A DNA stretch of 16,452 nt, from NCBI GenBank assembly GCA_023427945.1, contig JAEYZR010000291.1, forward strand, positions 1 to 16,452, read 5' to 3'. Position 1 is the first letter of the stretch, and each line of letters opens with the position of its first letter. The notes beneath the pieces are model-generated. The model was not told the origin of the DNA, searched no databases, and was given only the letters and a program-made list of their open reading frames with translations. The translations under genes and the position numbers were made by a program. Below, one piece after another: positions 14,609-16,452 of this stretch. Source of the stretch: Pseudomonadota bacterium (GTDB taxonomy: Bacteria; Pseudomonadota; Gammaproteobacteria; Burkholderiales; Burkholderiaceae_B).

Positions 14609-15541
14609 TTATGTGTTCCGGTAAGGATCGATGCGCTGCTCTTCCGCCTTCAGGCGTTCGTGCGCACGCGTACCGAAGCGTTCGGCGAACTGGCGGGTGA
14701 CCACGGCACCGAAGAAAAAGATTTGCGCCGAGTAGTAGATCCACAGCAACAGCAGCACGACCGAGCCCGCCGCGCCGTAGGCATCAGCCGCGCCGCCGCT
14801 GCCCAGATAAAGCCCGATTCCCCATTTGCCCAACAGGAACAGGGCAGCGGTAACAATCGATCCAGGAATGACGTCACGCCATACCAGCGTCACGCTGGGA
14901 AGCAGCTTGAAGATCACTGCGAACAGCGCCGCGACCACGCAATACGAAAAAAGGTTCGCCATTATTCCTGCCGTCGTGGCAAACATCGAATTTGCCCACA
15001 ACGTGCCGTAATACGCCTTGGCTGCGGCCAGCCCTGCGTTGATGCTCAGCGAGAACAGCAGGAACAGCGCGAGCACCAGCACGACCCCGAAAGACAGGAA
15101 CCGTGCCTTGATGAAGCCCATCAGCCCGGCAGGCTGCTTCTGCTCCGGCACTTCCCACAGTTCGTCCAGGCTGGCCTGTAGTTCGGCAAATGCCGTGGTG
15201 GCGCTGAAGATGAGCACGCCAATGGAGAACAGTGCGGCCACGCCGCCACTGCCTGATTCATGTGCACTGGCCAGTACCGTCTGTATGACTTCGGCACTGC
15301 GCTCGCCTGTCAGATCGCGCAGTTGCGCCACCAGTTGTGACTGCACGGCTTCTTCGCCCAGAAAGAATCCCGCCACCGCGATCACCAGGATCAGCATGGG
15401 CGCCAGCGAGAACACCATGTAGAGCGCCAGTGCCGCGCCCTTGCTGGCTGCGCGATGCTTGGACCACTGCGCGGCAGAATCGGCAAACATACTACCCAGC
15501 GAGCGCAGGCGCATTCCGCGCAGTTCGTATGGCAACGGCAT
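14609..15541 (-). CDS. YihY/virulence factor BrkB family membrane protein
   Basis: Polytopic inner-membrane protein of 310 aa, a family once mislabelled ribonuclease BN and including Bordetella BrkB, linked to serum resistance. Six hydrophobic segments are visible at about 36-60, 100-120, 148-170, 190-212, 222-245 and 255-283. The C-terminal YGAAGSVVLLLLWIYYSAQIFFFGA (255-279 region) is the family hallmark, as is ALYMVFSLAPMLILV (39-53). A charged cytoplasmic tail follows (286-310). The ATG at 15541 has GAGGG about 9 nt upstream; internal ATGs at 15514 and 15490 are alternatives. The molecular activity is not established, so I give no gene symbol. It stands as a single gene between groL and the deacetylase. 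Confidence 0.9.
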   Translation of the reverse strand: MPLPYELRGMRLRSLGSMFADSAAQWSKHRAASKGAALALYMVFSLAPMLILVIAVAGFFLGEEAVQSQLVAQLRDLTGERSAEVIQTVLASAHESGSGGVAALFSIGVLIFSATTAFAELQASLDELWEVPEQKQPAGLMGFIKARFLSFGVVLVLALFLLFSLSINAGLAAAKAYYGTLWANSMFATTAGIMANLFSYCVVAALFAVIFKLLPSVTLVWRDVIPGSIVTAALFLLGKWGIGLYLGSGGAADAYGAAGSVVLLLLWIYYSAQIFFFGAVVTRQFAERFGTRAHERLKAEEQRIDPYRNT

Positions 15542-15787
15542 GTGTATTTTCCCTCGTGATCATGGCTTCCCGCCCGCCGCTCAGCCAGAAACGTGCCAGG
15601 GGCATCAAAGGCTTGCCGGTTCTGGCGTATGCACGACGGCAGCCGCCAGACAGGGGGAACGCGATTACAGTCAGGTCATTGTAAGAGGCAGTTCGTAGTT
15701 TTATACAGGCCAGCCGTCATCTTCCTGCCCGTTGCGCCATCATCGATGGCACTGAGAGGCGGCGCGTAGCCTTGAAGGGATCCCCAT
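15542..15787. other. Gap between yihY start and groL terminator
   Basis: No gene is supported in this part of the 362-bp gap (15542-15903). It must contain the yihY promoter on the minus strand. The AT-rich patch 15679-15713 gives -10-like TACAAT (15683-15678) and TATAAA (15706-15701), both with poor -35 boxes, so the promoter is unresolved. The short reading frames crossing it look random. Confidence 0.4.
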
Positions 15788-15828
15788 AAAAAAACACCCC
15801 AGGGCATGAACCTTGGGGTGTTTGATTT
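15788..15828 (-). terminator. Rho-independent terminator of groL
   Basis: On the minus strand AAACACCCCAAGG pairs with CCTGGGGTGTTT (one bulged base, loop TTCATGC) and runs directly into T7 (15794-15788). It is a textbook intrinsic terminator about 80 bp past the groL stop. The plus strand also has T-rich sequence after the stem (TTTGATTTTT). Confidence 0.9.
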
Positions 15829-15830
15829 TT

Positions 15831-15882
15831 GATCGGAGCCCGGCAAGACGCAGACTTCACGCCGTTTGCGGTGGCTCCGATC
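15831..15882. repeat. Perfect 10-bp inverted repeat in the groL 3' untranslated region
   Basis: GATCGGAGCC (15831-15840) and GGCTCCGATC (15873-15882) are exact inverted copies around 32 nt; inside, CGGC and GCCG can extend the stem. It lies between the groL stop and the groL terminator, so it would be part of the groL mRNA tail. Confidence 0.7.
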
Positions 15883-15903
15883 GAGCATGCATGGACGTGT
15901 TGC

Positions 15904-16452
15904 TTAGAAGTCCATGCCGCCCATGCCGCCCATGCCACCAGGCATTGCGGGAGCAGCCGGCTTGTCTTCGGCGATTTCGGCCACGGCGGCTTCGGTCGTC
16001 AACAACAGGCTGGCAACGGAGGCTGCGTTTTGCAGAGCCGTGCGGGTCACCTTGGTGGGATCCAGAACGCCTTGCTCGACCAGGTCACCGTATTCGCCCG
16101 TAGCTGCGTTGTAGCCGTAGTTACCGCTGCCCTTGGCAACGTTGTCGACCACGACGCTGGCTTCTTCACCGGCGTTTTCAACGATGGTGCGCAGGGGCGA
16201 TTCGATGGCGCGCAGGATCAGCTTGATGCCGGCTTCCTGGTCCACGTTGTCGCCCTTGACGGCACGAACGGCATCGCGAGCACGGATCAGTGCAACGCCG
16301 CCGCCAGGAACAATACCTTCTTCCACGGCAGCGCGGGTGGCGTGCAGAGCATCTTCCACGCGAGCTTTCTTTTCCTTCATTTCGACTTCGGTCGAAGCGC
16401 CGACACGGATCACGGCAACACCGCCGGCCAGCTTGGCCACGCGCTCTTGCAG
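15904..16452 (-). CDS. groL: Chaperonin GroEL, C-terminal 182 residues (5' end outside window)
   Basis: Large subunit of the GroEL/GroES chaperonin, which folds proteins inside an ATP-driven double-ring cage. The frame is open to the right edge, which encodes LQERVAKLAGGVAVI, matching about residue 365 of the ~547-aa family; a GTG at 16440 is not the start. Visible: KKARVEDALHATRAAVEEG with the catalytic Asp of the equatorial domain, GIVPGGGVALI, GYNAATGEYGDLVEQGVLDP and the flexible GGMGGMGGMDF tail ending the protein. groS and the promoter would lie outside the window to the right. The gene is followed by an inverted repeat and a strong terminator. Confidence 0.99.
   Translation of the reverse strand: MQERVAKLAGGVAVIRVGASTEVEMKEKKARVEDALHATRAAVEEGIVPGGGVALIRARDAVRAVKGDNVDQEAGIKLILRAIESPLRTIVENAGEEASVVVDNVAKGSGNYGYNAATGEYGDLVEQGVLDPTKVTRTALQNAASVASLLLTTEAAVAEIAEDKPAAPAMPGGMGGMGGMDF

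Noticed and set aside
15831..15882. tRNA gene suggested by the paired ends
   Set aside because: Too short, with no anticodon arm, T-loop GTTCRA or CCA-end pattern.
15676..15888. Small 70-codon frame on the minus strand
   Set aside because: It runs through the groL terminator and inverted repeat, and shows no coding signature.

Overview
The window is GC-rich, gene-dense chromosomal DNA. Its gene content and order (ftsY / CYTH-CHAD / glpD / ribB-ribH-nusB-thiL-pgpA-pncC / pyrF-ndh / dgkA / glycosyltransferase-deacetylase / yihY(brkB) / groL) suggest a betaproteobacterium of the Alcaligenaceae (Bordetella/Achromobacter relatives). The genus cannot be fixed from the sequence alone. No tRNA, rRNA, insertion sequence, phage gene or CRISPR array was found.

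Layout. (1) 1-1305: the 3' part of ftsY (+), followed by a short palindromic tandem repeat and a strong hairpin shared with the convergent CYTH-CHAD gene. (2) 1306-4927: a CYTH-CHAD protein and glpD, both on the minus strand. The gap before the CYTH-CHAD gene holds a palindromic, Pho-box-like promoter candidate. (3) 5132-9452: a tight plus-strand operon running from riboflavin synthesis (ribBX-type ribB, ribH) through nusB to thiL, pgpA and pncC. Several of its genes overlap, and it ends in a bidirectional terminator. (4) 9544-12166: pyrF, ndh and dgkA on the minus strand. (5) 12242-14401: a family-4-type glycosyltransferase and a NodB-type polysaccharide deacetylase, probably envelope glycan genes. 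(6) 14402-14608: a degenerate ~22-bp repeat with hairpins. (7) 14609-15541: yihY/brkB-family membrane protein. (8) 15542-16452: a structured groL 3' region, the groL terminator and the C-terminal third of groL, which runs off the right edge.

How the genes relate. Most are housekeeping: protein targeting (FtsY), chaperonin (GroEL), transcription antitermination (NusB), flavin, thiamine, pyrimidine and pyridine-nucleotide metabolism, and phospholipid turnover (PgpA, DgkA). Two membrane flavoenzymes, GlpD and type II NADH dehydrogenase, feed the quinone pool. The glycosyltransferase/deacetylase pair and the YihY/BrkB protein are the envelope-related, more variable part.

I see no clear undescribed multi-gene system. 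The points most worth checking are a possible phosphate-regulon promoter in front of the polyphosphate-associated CYTH-CHAD gene, the repeat-encoded acidic tail of RibH that overlaps a probable non-ATG nusB start, the zinc-less GTP-cyclohydrolase-like half of RibB, two unrelated families of short palindromic repeats in gene gaps, and a perfect inverted repeat between groL and its terminator.
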